Numbered from the stretch's first letter, positions 40,653 through 49,444 are shown. The stretch is 64,000 nucleotides of DNA from Luteibacter sp. Sphag1AF (GCF_014192715.1 NZ_JACHYH010000011.1:17865-81864); one strand, 5' to 3'. A program made the numbers and translations. The notes: generated by a model not told the origin, from the sequence alone.

Positions 40653-42056
40653 ATGACCGTCCGTACCCGCTTTGCCCCCAGTCCCACCGGCTACCTCCAT
40701 ATTGGCGGTGCCCGTACCGCGCTGTACTGCTGGCTGGAGGCCCGTCGCCGTGGCGGCACCTTCGTGCTGCGCATCGAGGACACGGATCAGGAGCGCTCCA
40801 CCCAGGAAGCCGTGCAGGCGATTCTGGATGGCATGAACTGGCTCGGCCTGCGTCACGACGAAGGCCCGTTCTACCAGACGCTGCGCATGGATCGTTACCG
40901 CGAGGTGGCGGATCGTCTGCTGCGCGAAGGCAAGGCGTATTACGCCTACGAGAGCAAGGAAGAGATCGAGGCCATGCGCAACGACGCCATGGCCAGGGGT
41001 GTAAAGCCGCGCTACAACGGCTACTACCGCGATCGCAACGAGCCGTACCGCGACGACCCCAACCGCGTGATCCGCTTCAAGAACCCGGTGGGCGGAAGTG
41101 TCGTGTTCGACGACAAGGTGAAGGGTCGCATCGAGTGGTCCAACGAAGAGCTGGACGACCTGGTGATCTTCCGCTCCGATGGCTTCCCCACCTACAACTT
41201 CGCCGTTGTGGTGGACGACATCGACATGGGCATCACCGAAGTGATCCGTGGCGATGACCACGTCAACAACACGCCGCGCCAGATCAACATCTACCACGCA
41301 CTTGGCGCACCCGTGCCCGAGTTCGCGCACCTGCCGATGATCCTGGGTCCCGATGGCCAGAAGCTGTCCAAGCGCCACGGCGCGGTCAGCGTCATGCAGT
41401 ATCGCGACGACGGCTTCCTGCCGCACGCGCTGCTCAATTATCTGGTTCGCCTGGGCTGGTCGCACGGCGACCAGGAGATCTTCTCCGTCGCTGAAATGAA
41501 CACGCTGTTCGACGTCAGCGACGTGAACAAGGCGGCATCGCGCTTTGATGTGGCCAAGCTCTCGTGGCTCAACCAGCATTACCTCAAGAACGACGATCCG
41601 CTGGAACTGGCCGCCGAATTTGAATGGCACCTGCGTCGCATCGGCATCGACCCGGACCAGGGCCCGGCCCCGGCTGATGTCATCGTCGCGCTGCGTGACC
41701 GCGTGCAGACGCTGAAGGAAATGGCCGAGCGTGCCCGCACGTGGTACGCCCCCATCAGCGAGTGGGACGAGAAGGCCATCGAGAAGCACCTGAAGACCGA
41801 CACCGCCCCGGCGGCGCTGGAGGATGCGAAGACGCGTCTGGCCGCACTGGCCGAGTGGACGCCGGTGGCGATTCACGGCGTGGTGGAGCAGGTGGCTGCG
41901 GCGCTGGAACTGGGCATGGGCAAGGTCGCGGCGCCGCTGCGCGTGGCGATGACGGGCACCCAGATTTCGCCCTCCATCGAACACACCATTTACCTGGCTG
42001 GCCGTGACGGTGCGCTTGCGCGCATCGACGACGCGCTGGCCCGCGCCCGCGGCTGA
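40653..42056 (+). CDS. gltX: Glutamyl-tRNA synthetase
   Basis: Class I aminoacyl-tRNA synthetase of 467 residues. The N-terminus [20 protein letters not shown] contains the HIGH-equivalent HIGG, and the KMSKS-equivalent is [17 protein letters not shown] and [14 protein letters not shown] are signature stretches. The C-terminal helical domain recognises the anticodon. It is divergent from the glycosyltransferase gene and followed by a small membrane-protein gene and zur. Confidence 0.96.
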   Translation: MTVRTRFAPSPTGYLHIGGARTALYCWLEARRRGGTFVLRIEDTDQERSTQEAVQAILDGMNWLGLRHDEGPFYQTLRMDRYREVADRLLREGKAYYAYESKEEIEAMRNDAMARGVKPRYNGYYRDRNEPYRDDPNRVIRFKNPVGGSVVFDDKVKGRIEWSNEELDDLVIFRSDGFPTYNFAVVVDDIDMGITEVIRGDDHVNNTPRQINIYHALGAPVPEFAHLPMILGPDGQKLSKRHGAVSVMQYRDDGFLPHALLNYLVRLGWSHGDQEIFSVAEMNTLFDVSDVNKAASRFDVAKLSWLNQHYLKNDDPLELAAEFEWHLRRIGIDPDQGPAPADVIVALRDRVQTLKEMAERARTWYAPISEWDEKAIEKHLKTDTAPAALEDAKTRLAALAEWTPVAIHGVVEQVAAALELGMGKVAAPLRVAMTGTQISPSIEHTIYLAGRDGALARIDDALARARG

Positions 42057-42085
42057 TTCGCCGGGAATGCGCCGGCCCGGAGTCC

Positions 42086-42388
42086 ATGTCCTTGGGTGAC
42101 CTTCTCGACAAGGTCATGCAGGGCGTGGACCCCGCCGATCCGGCCGCCTTCGGCATCATGTTCGGGCGCCTGATGGCGCTGGTGCCGTGGGGCGCCCTCG
42201 TGGCCTGGTCGGTGTTCTTCATCGTGGTGGGGGCATTGCTGGGCTGGTGGCGGGGGCGTCTCATGACTGGCGTCGTCTGGGCCATCATCCTCGGGCCGTT
42301 CGGCTGGATCATGCCGTTCCTTCCCGCGCGGCGAAAACCCGCGTTGCCCCCTCCTTTGCCACCGGCAGGGCCCTCGAAAAAGCGCTGA
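42086..42388 (+). CDS. Small membrane protein of unknown function
   Basis: 100 residues with two predicted TM segments (about 34-52, WGALVAWSVFFIVVGALLGW, and about 59-77, TGVVWAIILGPFGWIMPF), then a basic Pro-rich cytoplasmic tail. A CCCGGAG precedes the ATG. It lies between gltX and zur on the same strand. The short GWW-G-R-WAIILGPFGW pattern is shared by small bacterial inner-membrane proteins of no known role. Confidence 0.65.
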   Translation: MSLGDLLDKVMQGVDPADPAAFGIMFGRLMALVPWGALVAWSVFFIVVGALLGWWRGRLMTGVVWAIILGPFGWIMPFLPARRKPALPPPLPPAGPSKKR

Positions 42389-42431
42389 CGCGCCCCGATG
42401 GTATGCTCGAGGCCTCCCCGAGGTATTGCCC

Positions 42432-42914
42432 GTGACCACCCAGTCCAACCCGCCAGCGCATTCCCATCATCACCATGACGACGCCCGCAGCTTCGTTCGT
42501 GCGGTGGAGCATGCCAGTACCGAGCGTGGTCTCCGCCTGACGCCGTTGCGTCGCGAGGTGTTGCAACTGGTGGCCGCCGCCGGCAAGCCGGTCAAGGCGT
42601 ACGATCTGCTGGACCGCCTGCGCGAAACGCACGGCAATGCGGCGCCGCCCACGGTGTATCGGGCGCTGGATTTCCTGCTGGAGAATGGCTTCATCCACAA
42701 GCTGGAATCCATCAACTCCTATGTGTCCTGCCATCACCCGGCAGAATCCCATCAGGTGCCGTTCCTCATCTGCGACGTGTGTTCGTGCGCCCAGGAAGTG
42801 TGCGACGAGCGCGTGGCTGAACTGATCGAAGCCCAGGCCAAGGCCTTTGGCTTCCGCCCGCAGGCCCAGACGCTGGAAGTTCACGGCGTGTGCAAGAACT
42901 GCCGCGAAGCCTGA
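42432..42914 (+). CDS. zur: Fur-family zinc uptake regulator Zur
   Basis: Zinc-sensing repressor of 160 residues. I use the GTG at 42432, eight bases after GAGG; a TTG two codons earlier is possible. After a His-rich start (HSHHHHDD) comes the winged helix (LRLTPLRREVLQLVAAAGKP, PPTVYRALDFLLENGF). Zinc sites are in YVSCHHPAESHQ, CDVCSCAQEVCDE and GVCKNC. HHP without the Fur-type HHDH pattern, and the zinc transport genes next door, favour Zur over Fur. A perfect Zur-type operator lies 2.1 kb downstream between its likely targets. Confidence 0.9.
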   Translation: MTTQSNPPAHSHHHHDDARSFVRAVEHASTERGLRLTPLRREVLQLVAAAGKPVKAYDLLDRLRETHGNAAPPTVYRALDFLLENGFIHKLESINSYVSCHHPAESHQVPFLICDVCSCAQEVCDERVAELIEAQAKAFGFRPQAQTLEVHGVCKNCREA

Positions 42915-42964
42915 TCGCCGTTCCTGGCGTTCCGGTGGGAGCAAGCTCGCTTTCCACCCAGGCG

Positions 42965-43010
42965 AAAAAAAACCGCCACTCACCCCGGGGGAAGTCGGGA
43001 TGAGTGACGG
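42965..43010 (-). terminator. Terminator of the TonB-dependent receptor gene
   Basis: On the minus strand a 15-bp stem with two G-U pairs (CCGTCACTCATCCCG against CGGGGTGAGTGGCGG, 42973-43010) is followed by a run of eight T. It lies 17 bases after the receptor stop codon. Confidence 0.88.
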
Positions 43011-43026
43011 CTCCGTGGATGCGCGG

Positions 43027-45027
43027 TCAGAAGAACGCGCGCACACCAACAGACACATTGCGGCCCGGGAGGGGGGCTACGTCTTTGAACAGGGACGTGG
43101 CCGGGCGCGCTGTCTGGTTGGTGAGGTTGTTGCCATCCACGAAGGCTTCCCATTGCGTGCGATCGTTGTTGACGAACGTCCACGCCACATGGGCATTGAC
43201 CAGGGTGTATCCGGCCGTGTCGGTTTCAAACGCGGCGACCTTGTCCTGTTTGAAGTAGCGCACGGCACCGATGCTGGCGCGCACATCGGAATTGTTCCAG
43301 CGCAATTGTGCGCCCACGCGGCCTGACGGAATGCGCGGCACGTTGCCGCCGCCGTTGTCCAGCGTGGCACGCACGGTGTCGCCAAAAGCACGCAAGTCCC
43401 AATGGCCGCTGTTGCCCCTGGCCAGATGGAAGGTGGCTTCCGCTTCCGCACCGCGGAACGTTGCATCGTTCCGCGCCCAGTTGCGCACTGGCAGGTTGTC
43501 TTCCATCGTGCCGGTGTCGGCGAGGTAGATGAAATCCTTGTACCGGTTGTAGTAAATCGCCACCTTGCCTTCCACGATGTCGCCATGGAAATGCAAGCCA
43601 AGCTCCGCCTGATTGGAGCTTTCCTTGCCCAGTTTCGCGTCGCCGATTTCGTACGTGGCCGACGCGGCATGCGGGCCATTGGAGAACAGTTCCTCTTCCG
43701 ACGGTGCGCGTTCGGCGTGATCGAGGTTGAGGCTCAGATGCCAGTTGTCGGTGAAACGCCACGACACGCCACCGGAAAGGCTGTTCGGGTTGAAGGTACG
43801 CTTCGCGCCGTCAATGGGCTGCACGGTCTGCTTGTCGCGACGCAGGCCCCACTCGATTTTCACCGGACCAAAATTCTGCTGCTCGGTCAGGAAAATGCCG
43901 GCACTCCTGGTGGTGGTCGGCGGCACAAATGTCTCGTCACCAACGGCAGCAAACTGACGATGCTGGGTCTGAATGCCGAACGCGCCTTCCCATCCGGCGA
44001 CAGGGGCGTGCGTGGCAATGATGCGCGCCTGATTGCTGTTGGTCTTGAACGTGGTGCCCGGCTCATCGCCTTCGTATTCCACGTGCTGGTAGCTGTTGTG
44101 GCCGAGGTTGAACTCGATCTTCTCGATGCCTGCGAAGGGCTGAAGCAAACCGCCTTTGAGGTTGTAGTTGGTCTGCGCCATCTTGATATGCACGGGGGCT
44201 TCGCCTTCGTCAGCGTCACCGGGTTCCGCCGGGCTGCCGTAAAGATCCATGAAGCGCGCGATGGACAAGCCCACATAGCCCCAGTCGCCCAGCACTGACG
44301 CGCCGAGCGAACCAGCCGTTGTCTTCACCGCGCTGTTGGCCAGCGTGCCGCCAGGAATGTCGTAGTCGCCATTGTCGCGGTGCATGCCGTCGGCGTGGAT
44401 CGCGAACTGGTCGTTGCCCGCATCCACGCGGAACAGGCCTGTCTGGCCATCGGATACGCTGTCGTTGCGCAATTCGGCGCGGCCGGCAAACCCATTGGCG
44501 GGCGCCTTTTCGGGCACGCGGCCGTCGACCACGTTCACCACGCCACCGATGGCGCCCGAGCCGTAGAGCAGGGTGGACGGACCCTTCAGCACTTCAATCT
44601 GGTCAGCCAGAAATGGTTCCAGCGTGACGGCGTGGTCCTGGCTCACATTCGATACGTCCTGCGACGACAGGCCGTTCTCAAGCACCGACACGCGCGGGCC
44701 GTCCAGGCCGCGAATGATGGGGCGACCCACCGCCGTGCCAAGCGCGCTGGACTGAACACCGGGAATGCTGGAGACCGTTTCGCCGAGCGATACGCCTTTC
44801 ACGTCATCCAGCTGTGACCCACTGAGCACGGCCACGGGCGCTACGATCTGGTCAGCGTTCTGGCCCAGCGGCACAGCAGTGACCACCACGGCATCGAGGT
44901 GACGGGCGTGTTTGCGGCCGGTTTCGGGCGAGGTGTCCTGTACGGCGTCGTCGGTGGTATCGGTGGCCAGCGCCGGGAGCGGGGCGAAGGTGGCGGCGAG
45001 GGTCAGGGCTAGCAGGGTCTTGCGCAT
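43027..45027 (-). CDS. znuD: ZnuD-like TonB-dependent zinc receptor
   Basis: Outer-membrane gated channel of 666 residues. The ATG at 45027 gives a signal peptide (MRKTLLALTLAATFAPLPALA). The plug domain covers about 45-160 with VSLGETVSSIPGV, GRPIIRGLDGPRVSVLENG and EVLKGPSTLLYGSGAIGGVV. The 22-strand barrel ends in NVSVGVRAFF with C-terminal Phe. The zinc assignment rests mainly on context: zur is the neighbouring gene, and a Zur-type box lies 28 bases upstream of the start codon, overlapping the expected promoter. Barrel sequence also fits the ZnuD group (EGEAPVHIKMAQTNY). Confidence 0.85.
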   Translation of the reverse strand: MRKTLLALTLAATFAPLPALATDTTDDAVQDTSPETGRKHARHLDAVVVTAVPLGQNADQIVAPVAVLSGSQLDDVKGVSLGETVSSIPGVQSSALGTAVGRPIIRGLDGPRVSVLENGLSSQDVSNVSQDHAVTLEPFLADQIEVLKGPSTLLYGSGAIGGVVNVVDGRVPEKAPANGFAGRAELRNDSVSDGQTGLFRVDAGNDQFAIHADGMHRDNGDYDIPGGTLANSAVKTTAGSLGASVLGDWGYVGLSIARFMDLYGSPAEPGDADEGEAPVHIKMAQTNYNLKGGLLQPFAGIEKIEFNLGHNSYQHVEYEGDEPGTTFKTNSNQARIIATHAPVAGWEGAFGIQTQHRQFAAVGDETFVPPTTTRSAGIFLTEQQNFGPVKIEWGLRRDKQTVQPIDGAKRTFNPNSLSGGVSWRFTDNWHLSLNLDHAERAPSEEELFSNGPHAASATYEIGDAKLGKESSNQAELGLHFHGDIVEGKVAIYYNRYKDFIYLADTGTMEDNLPVRNWARNDATFRGAEAEATFHLARGNSGHWDLRAFGDTVRATLDNGGGNVPRIPSGRVGAQLRWNNSDVRASIGAVRYFKQDKVAAFETDTAGYTLVNAHVAWTFVNNDRTQWEAFVDGNNLTNQTARPATSLFKDVAPLPGRNVSVGVRAFF

Positions 45028-45055
45028 CGGGGGCGGTGCTCCATGGTTCAGTTTT

Positions 45056-45078
45056 GCAATGTTATAAAGTAACATTGC
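45056..45078. promoter_or_regulatory. Zur box (zinc-responsive operator) between znuD and merC-like gene
   Basis: Perfect 9-bp inverted repeat GCAATGTTA (45056-45064) and TAACATTGC (45070-45078) around TAAAG. It matches the gammaproteobacterial Zur consensus, whose half-site is AATGTTATA. It is 28 bases from the receptor start codon and 39 from the MerC-domain start, and holds AT-rich -10-like sequence (TTATAAAG), so bound Zur should block or redirect transcription in both directions. Confidence 0.88.
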
Positions 45079-45117
45079 TTGCCACCGCCTGTGCAACTAG
45101 TCACCCTATCGACCTCT

Positions 45118-45564
45118 ATGACGCCCGAATCCGACGATATCCAAGCTCCGCGCCGCTGGTGGCATGCTGCCGACCGGCTGGGCGCCACCGCTTCGTTCCT
45201 CTGCGCGATTCATTGCGCCGCTCTGCCGTTCGCACTGGCGCTGTTGCCCGTGCTGGGCCTGGAATTCCTGTCGTCGCATCGCTTTGAGGCCACGTTCGTG
45301 GGCTTCGCGTGCACGCTGGCCACCTTCGCGCTGGTATCCGGATATCGCCGTCATCGCCGTCGTCTTCCGCTGATGCTGGCCGTGCCGGGGCTGGTGCTGC
45401 TGGTGCTGGGCGTCACGTTCCTGCATGGCGGCTCGCTCTTCGTGCACAGCGCGCTGGTGACCTGTGGCGGGCTGCTGGTGGCCAGCGCGCATTTCGTCAA
45501 TCTGAAAGTGGATCGCAGCGGGCACGCAGGCCACCTGCACGGCCCGCATTGCGCGCACCCGTGA
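45118..45564 (+). CDS. MerC-domain membrane protein
   Basis: 148 residues with four hydrophobic segments and the MerC-type metal motif CAIHC in the first (FLCAIHCAALPFALALLP). The C-terminus ends in a His-rich tail, HAGHLHGPHCAHP, a likely metal-binding site. MerC proteins were first known from mercury operons, but there is no merR, merT, merP or merA here. Position next to a Zur box and 37 bases before a CDF zinc exporter points to zinc handling. Start chosen at the ATG at 45118. Confidence 0.82.
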   Translation: MTPESDDIQAPRRWWHAADRLGATASFLCAIHCAALPFALALLPVLGLEFLSSHRFEATFVGFACTLATFALVSGYRRHRRRLPLMLAVPGLVLLVLGVTFLHGGSLFVHSALVTCGGLLVASAHFVNLKVDRSGHAGHLHGPHCAHP

Positions 45565-45601
45565 TTGTGTAACCGCGGCCTCAGTCCCTAGCATTCCGCG
45601 C

Positions 45602-46576
45602 ATGGCTCACTCTCATTCTCACGACCACGCGTCGCACAAACACGACCACGGGCACGATCACGCCCATGGCCATTCGCACGGCGATGCGCCCTCCAGCGAA
45701 CGCAAGCTGCTTTTTGCCTTTGCGCTGACCACGCTGATGATGGTGGTGGAAGCGGGCGGCGGCTTCGTTTCCGGCTCGCTGGCGCTGATTGCGGATGCAG
45801 GCCACATGCTGGTCGATTCGCTGGCGCTGCTTCTTGCCTTCTTTGGCGCCCGTTTTGCCGCACGTCCGGCAGACGCGCGGCGCACCTACGGCTACGGCCG
45901 CATCGAGGTGCTGGCGGGCTTCGTCAACGCGCTGACCCAGTTCGCACTGGTCGCATTCATCATTTACGAGGCGGTGCAGCGCCTGTTCGATCCGCAGCCG
46001 ATCCTCTCAGGCATCATGCTGATCGTTGCCGTGGTGGGTCTTGCGGTAAACGTGGTGGTGCTGCGTTCGCTGCATCATCACGATCCGGACGACGTGAACA
46101 TCGCCGGGGCCAGCCTTCATGTGCTGGGCGACCTTCTGGGCTCCGTGGCCGCCATTCTTGCCGCGCTGGCCGTGCGCTGGATGGGCTGGCTGTGGGCCGA
46201 TCCGGTGCTGTCGGTGCTGGTGTCGCTGCTGATCCTGCGCAGCGCGTGGATGCTGCTGCGCCGTTCCTCCCACATCCTCCTGGAAGGCACGCCGGACGGC
46301 GTGGAGCTGGCAGAGGTCGAGGAAGCTGTCCGCGGGGCGGATACGGCCATTCTGGGCGTCCACCACGTTCACGTCTGGCAGGTCACGGCCGGCTCCCGCA
46401 TGGCCACCCTGCATGCCGAGCTGGAAGACGGGGCAGACCAGTCCCGGGTGCTTCAGGCCATCAAGGTGCTTCTTAACGACCGCTATGGCGTGGGCCACGC
46501 CACCGTTCAGTTTGACCCGGGCCCTTGCCAGGACGAGCTGGAAGGCTGTTCTGACGGTTCTCACCGGGTTCGCTGA
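45602..46576 (+). CDS. CDF-family zinc/cation efflux protein
   Basis: Inner-membrane metal/proton antiporter of 324 residues, of the CzcD/ZitB group. It opens with a His-rich sensor tail (HSHSHDHASHKHDHGHDHAH). Six TM segments follow, with the zinc site in ADAGHMLVD (TM2) and LHVLGDLLG (TM5), and an intracellular His-rich loop (LHHHDPDD) between TM4 and TM5. The C-terminal cytoplasmic ferredoxin-like domain contains HHVHVWQVTAG. Probably co-transcribed with the MerC-domain gene. Confidence 0.93.
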   Translation: MAHSHSHDHASHKHDHGHDHAHGHSHGDAPSSERKLLFAFALTTLMMVVEAGGGFVSGSLALIADAGHMLVDSLALLLAFFGARFAARPADARRTYGYGRIEVLAGFVNALTQFALVAFIIYEAVQRLFDPQPILSGIMLIVAVVGLAVNVVVLRSLHHHDPDDVNIAGASLHVLGDLLGSVAAILAALAVRWMGWLWADPVLSVLVSLLILRSAWMLLRRSSHILLEGTPDGVELAEVEEAVRGADTAILGVHHVHVWQVTAGSRMATLHAELEDGADQSRVLQAIKVLLNDRYGVGHATVQFDPGPCQDELEGCSDGSHRVR

Positions 46577-46588
46577 ACAGCGTATCCC

Positions 46589-46616
46589 TTGCGCTTTACG
46601 CGGGCGCTGTTACGAT
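46589..46616 (+). promoter_or_regulatory. Candidate sigma-70 promoter of the THX gene
   Basis: TTGCGC (46589-46594) and TACGAT (46611-46616) are 16 bases apart and 41 bases upstream of the start codon. Both hexamers are imperfect. Confidence 0.4.
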
Positions 46617-46657
46617 GGCCGGCCGTTCCATCCGTTCACGAATTCAAGGAGTTCCCC

Positions 46658-46825
46658 ATGGGTAAGGGTGATCGCAGGACCCGCCGCGGCAAAATCTATC
46701 GCGCAAGCTACGGCAAGGCTCGTCCGCATACCGACGTCGTCACTGGCGTTGTCGCCAAGCCGGCAGCCGTCAAGGCCGCCCCTGCTGCGAAGAAGGCCGC
46801 TGCGCCGCGCAAGAAGTCTGCCTGA
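46658..46825 (+). CDS. 30S ribosomal protein THX-like small basic protein
   Basis: 55 residues, strongly basic. The start MGKGDRRTRRGKIYRASYGK is the conserved THX core that inserts in the 30S head; the remainder is an Ala/Lys/Pro tail (VKAAPAAKKAAAPRKKSA). AAGGAG sits at the right distance from the ATG at 46658. A single-gene unit, with its own candidate promoter and a strong terminator, as expected for a ribosomal protein gene outside the main operons. Confidence 0.9.
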   Translation: MGKGDRRTRRGKIYRASYGKARPHTDVVTGVVAKPAAVKAAPAAKKAAAPRKKSA

Positions 46826-46851
46826 TTCTTTCGTTCGGTTGCGATACAAGA

Positions 46852-46876
46852 CCCCCGCATTGCGGGGGTTTTTTTT
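46852..46876 (+). terminator. Rho-independent terminator after the THX gene
   Basis: CCCCCGC / GCGGGGG stem with an ATT loop and a run of eight T, 26 bases after the stop codon. Confidence 0.92.
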
Positions 46877-46895
46877 GGTTCATCCCGGGCCCGTC

Positions 46896-47648
46896 TCACA
46901 GCTCGAAGCGATCCTCGAATTCAAACCGGCTCTCGACCGGCGCGGCCACCACATTCTGCTGAACGATGCCCGGGAACAGGTTGGTGGCCTGGCCCGCGTG
47001 GTTGCCCGGGTTGTACAGATACGGGGCATGCGACCACACCCGGTAGCCCATCTCCTTCATGGCCTGTACTTCGGCCTGGCATGCGTTGAGCCCGCCCAGC
47101 CGGGCATACATCATGGGGCGATGCCGACGAATGGTCTCTGTCGCGCCCGCGAGGGCGTCCAGCGTCGCGCCCGCCAGGTTGATTTTCAGCAGGTGTAGCG
47201 CGGCGGGGGTGAGTTCGTCCACCGATTCCACGCGAATGGCTTCCCCTGAGGTCGGGTCCATCAACGGTAACGACGACAGTGCCGCCCGTCCGGCGGTGCG
47301 GCCCAGCCACGCATGATGCGTGTGCACGTTGGCCAGGCCGTTCAGCGCCACGTTGGCGCAAAGCTGCTGGAAGGGCAGGCGCCGCGGTTCGGTGACGTGC
47401 ACGCGCCCGCCATCGCCTACAGCGCGGGCCAGCCACATGGTGTGTGCGGCATAGTCTCCACCCACTTCGACGACTGTGTGGCCTTCATCGACGAGCGCGC
47501 TCAGCAGTTCCACTTCCTGCTCGGCCCACTCGCCGTAGGTCTGCATGGCACGTGCGACGGTGTCAGCCAGCGGCATGGCTGACGCGATGCCGTAGCGCAT
47601 CGTCCAGAGGCGTGAGGGGGCGTCGGTGGCCGGGTGGGTCATGTTCAT
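46896..47648 (-). CDS. FkbM-family SAM-dependent methyltransferase
   Basis: About 250 residues from the ATG at 47648. SAM-binding motif HTVVEVGGDYAAHTMWLARA, then VHVTEPRRLPFQQLCANVALNG, and ESVDELTPAALHLLKINLAGA, the FkbM pattern. ACKNOWLEDGED substrates in the family are sugars of polyketides, glycans and glycoproteins; none is implied here. The gene overlaps the end of the upstream gene by 86 bases with this start; internal ATGs at 47600 and 47576 would shorten the overlap to 38 or 14 bases and still keep the fold. Confidence 0.8.
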   Translation of the reverse strand: MNMTHPATDAPSRLWTMRYGIASAMPLADTVARAMQTYGEWAEQEVELLSALVDEGHTVVEVGGDYAAHTMWLARAVGDGGRVHVTEPRRLPFQQLCANVALNGLANVHTHHAWLGRTAGRAALSSLPLMDPTSGEAIRVESVDELTPAALHLLKINLAGATLDALAGATETIRRHRPMMYARLGGLNACQAEVQAMKEMGYRVWSHAPYLYNPGNHAGQATNLFPGIVQQNVVAAPVESRFEFEDRFEL

Positions 47649-49302
47649 GGCAAGTGCTTCCTTTCCTTGGCGGGACGGCGGTGCGGGTAGCATGCGCGAC
47701 GCGATAGCGGCGCACGGAATCGGCGGAGGGCGCGGACATGGCGCCTTGCTGCGCAAGCGTGTTCCAGCGCGCGAAGATGGCCTGCCAGACAGACAGGATC
47801 TCAGGTGTCGCGCCGCACACGCGCCACGCCTGTTCGCAGCACTGGCTGGCGGCAGCAAGGTCGTCGTCATCGAGATAGACGGCTGCCATCTGAATGAGTG
47901 CGACCGGGTCATCCGGCGCAGCATCCTTGAGCTGGGTGACCAGCCGGAGCGCCAACTCGCTGCCAGCACCGGATTCGCTGACGGCATCATGCAGTCGTTG
48001 CGCGGTGAGTCGGCAACGCAATGCGCCGGCCTTTTGCGAGTCATCGGCTTCCGCCATGAAGGCGTGCACGAGCGCGTGTGAACACACATCGCCCAGTTCC
48101 TCAGGCGGCAGCAGCGCGGCGCGCTCGCAGGCGACTTCGGCAATGGCGCACGCCAGCGAGGCATCCGGTTTGCGCTGGTACAACGCATCCAGCAATTCGC
48201 CTGCCAGATGGAGATGACGCGCGCGGTCGGGTGGCTCAGTCAGTTCTGCACAACGCCTCGCCAGCATGGCATGACGCCATTGCGCGTCGTCGCGCCAGTG
48301 CGGTACGGCTGCAAGTTGCGTACATAGCTGCGCGGCATGCAGATAACGGGCGAGGGCGGCGTGGGCAGGCAGGTCACCTGCCCATGCGGTGAGGATGTCG
48401 ATCCACACATCCAGCCATTGGGGGTGAGTGTTGTCCGGAGGGGATTCCTGCAATGCGCGGAATGCGAGCAGGCGCGACGGCTGCGACAGCCGCATGATCT
48501 GTGCGAACTGCTGACGCAACGCAGCCGCCGCCGGCAGCACGGGCTCGCGAGGCGCGCGGGTTGCCACGACATCACCCGCGTGAACCACGGGCGCAACAGC
48601 GTCAGGCTCGTTCAGCCCCGCCCCGGACTGATCGCCGACCGACGCGCCAATAAGCAACCATCGAAGAAACGCGGCGTGCGCGAAGCCATCTTCCGTAAGA
48701 TCCATGGCGTGTGCGGGTACGCCCGGGCCGCAGGTGCGCATCGGCTGGCTGATCCATAGCAGCGGTTCCGCACGCTCTGCCGGGACGGCCGGTGCGTGCG
48801 CTGTGAGGGCGGCTGCGGCACGACACGCATCCGCACGATCCATTCGCGTTTGCCGGATCACGAAAATAAGTGCCAGCAAATCCATGCCCAGCAGGCTTGC
48901 CAGCCACAGATGCCAGCCCTTCAGTGTCGAACGTGCAGAGATGTTGTGAACCGGCGCAACGAAAGCGGTAGCGGGCTGGGTGGATGGCAGCGGCAGTGAC
49001 AGCGGAAGCCACGGCGTGGCGGGCGTCGTCGCTACCGCAGCGGGCACATGCACACGGGCCAGTGCGGCCTGCTGCGGTAGCGACAGTATGGAAAGCAACT
49101 GTGTCGGCGGTTTTCGCGACACAGCGTGTTTTTTCGTGACGTGCCTGACAGGGATGGCGTTGCCAGCCCGCGTAGGCGAATTGCGTGCAAGCGGTGCACA
49201 TGCCGACACAAGGCAGAGCACCAGCATCAGCGCGGCGCACCAACGGACGCACATGGCGTCGTGCATGCGGGGGCCAGTACGGGGGCAGGGTGCGTGTTTC
49301 AA
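47563..49302 (-). CDS. Large lipoprotein-like protein with TM helix and helical-repeat domain
   Basis: About 579 residues, not recognised. I favour a TTG at 49302, eight bases after GGAAG; ATGs at 49266 and 49254 are alternatives. The N-terminus has a hydrophobic segment ending in LVSAC, a possible lipobox. A Pro-rich periplasmic-type stretch leads to a TM helix (LWLASLLGMDLLALIFVI) at about residue 130, then an Ala/Leu/His-rich helical region of some 400 residues with TPR-like units (DPVALIQMAAVYLDDDDLAAASQCCEQAW in part). The order resembles FimV, without a LysM or FimV signature. The last 28 codons overlap the methyltransferase gene. Confidence 0.55.
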   Translation of the reverse strand: MKHAPCPRTGPRMHDAMCVRWCAALMLVLCLVSACAPLARNSPTRAGNAIPVRHVTKKHAVSRKPPTQLLSILSLPQQAALARVHVPAAVATTPATPWLPLSLPLPSTQPATAFVAPVHNISARSTLKGWHLWLASLLGMDLLALIFVIRQTRMDRADACRAAAALTAHAPAVPAERAEPLLWISQPMRTCGPGVPAHAMDLTEDGFAHAAFLRWLLIGASVGDQSGAGLNEPDAVAPVVHAGDVVATRAPREPVLPAAAALRQQFAQIMRLSQPSRLLAFRALQESPPDNTHPQWLDVWIDILTAWAGDLPAHAALARYLHAAQLCTQLAAVPHWRDDAQWRHAMLARRCAELTEPPDRARHLHLAGELLDALYQRKPDASLACAIAEVACERAALLPPEELGDVCSHALVHAFMAEADDSQKAGALRCRLTAQRLHDAVSESGAGSELALRLVTQLKDAAPDDPVALIQMAAVYLDDDDLAAASQCCEQAWRVCGATPEILSVWQAIFARWNTLAQQGAMSAPSADSVRRYRVAHATRTAVPPRKGSTCHEHDPPGHRRPLTPLDDALRHRVSHAAG

Positions 49303-49364
49303 TCGCTTCTCTTCCTTGTGCGCGCCTGCGAGTGCAGGTGGCGGACCAACCATGTCCGCGCGTC

Positions 49365-49370
49365 TTTATA
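49365..49370 (-). promoter_or_regulatory. Possible -10 element (TATAAA) for the lipoprotein-like gene
   Basis: TATAAA on the minus strand, 63 bases upstream of the proposed TTG start. It supports a start downstream of 49353, as a start there would leave almost no leader. No clear -35. Confidence 0.3.
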
Positions 49371-49444
49371 GCATGTCGCTCTCGCTCGCTTGCCACGCGT
49401 CCGGCACGTTCTGCCGGCGCGTGTTGCGATGTCTTACTGCGGAA

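Noticed and set aside
45118..45564. Mercury resistance operon
   Set aside because: Only a MerC domain is present; no MerR, MerT, MerP or MerA. Zinc context is stronger.
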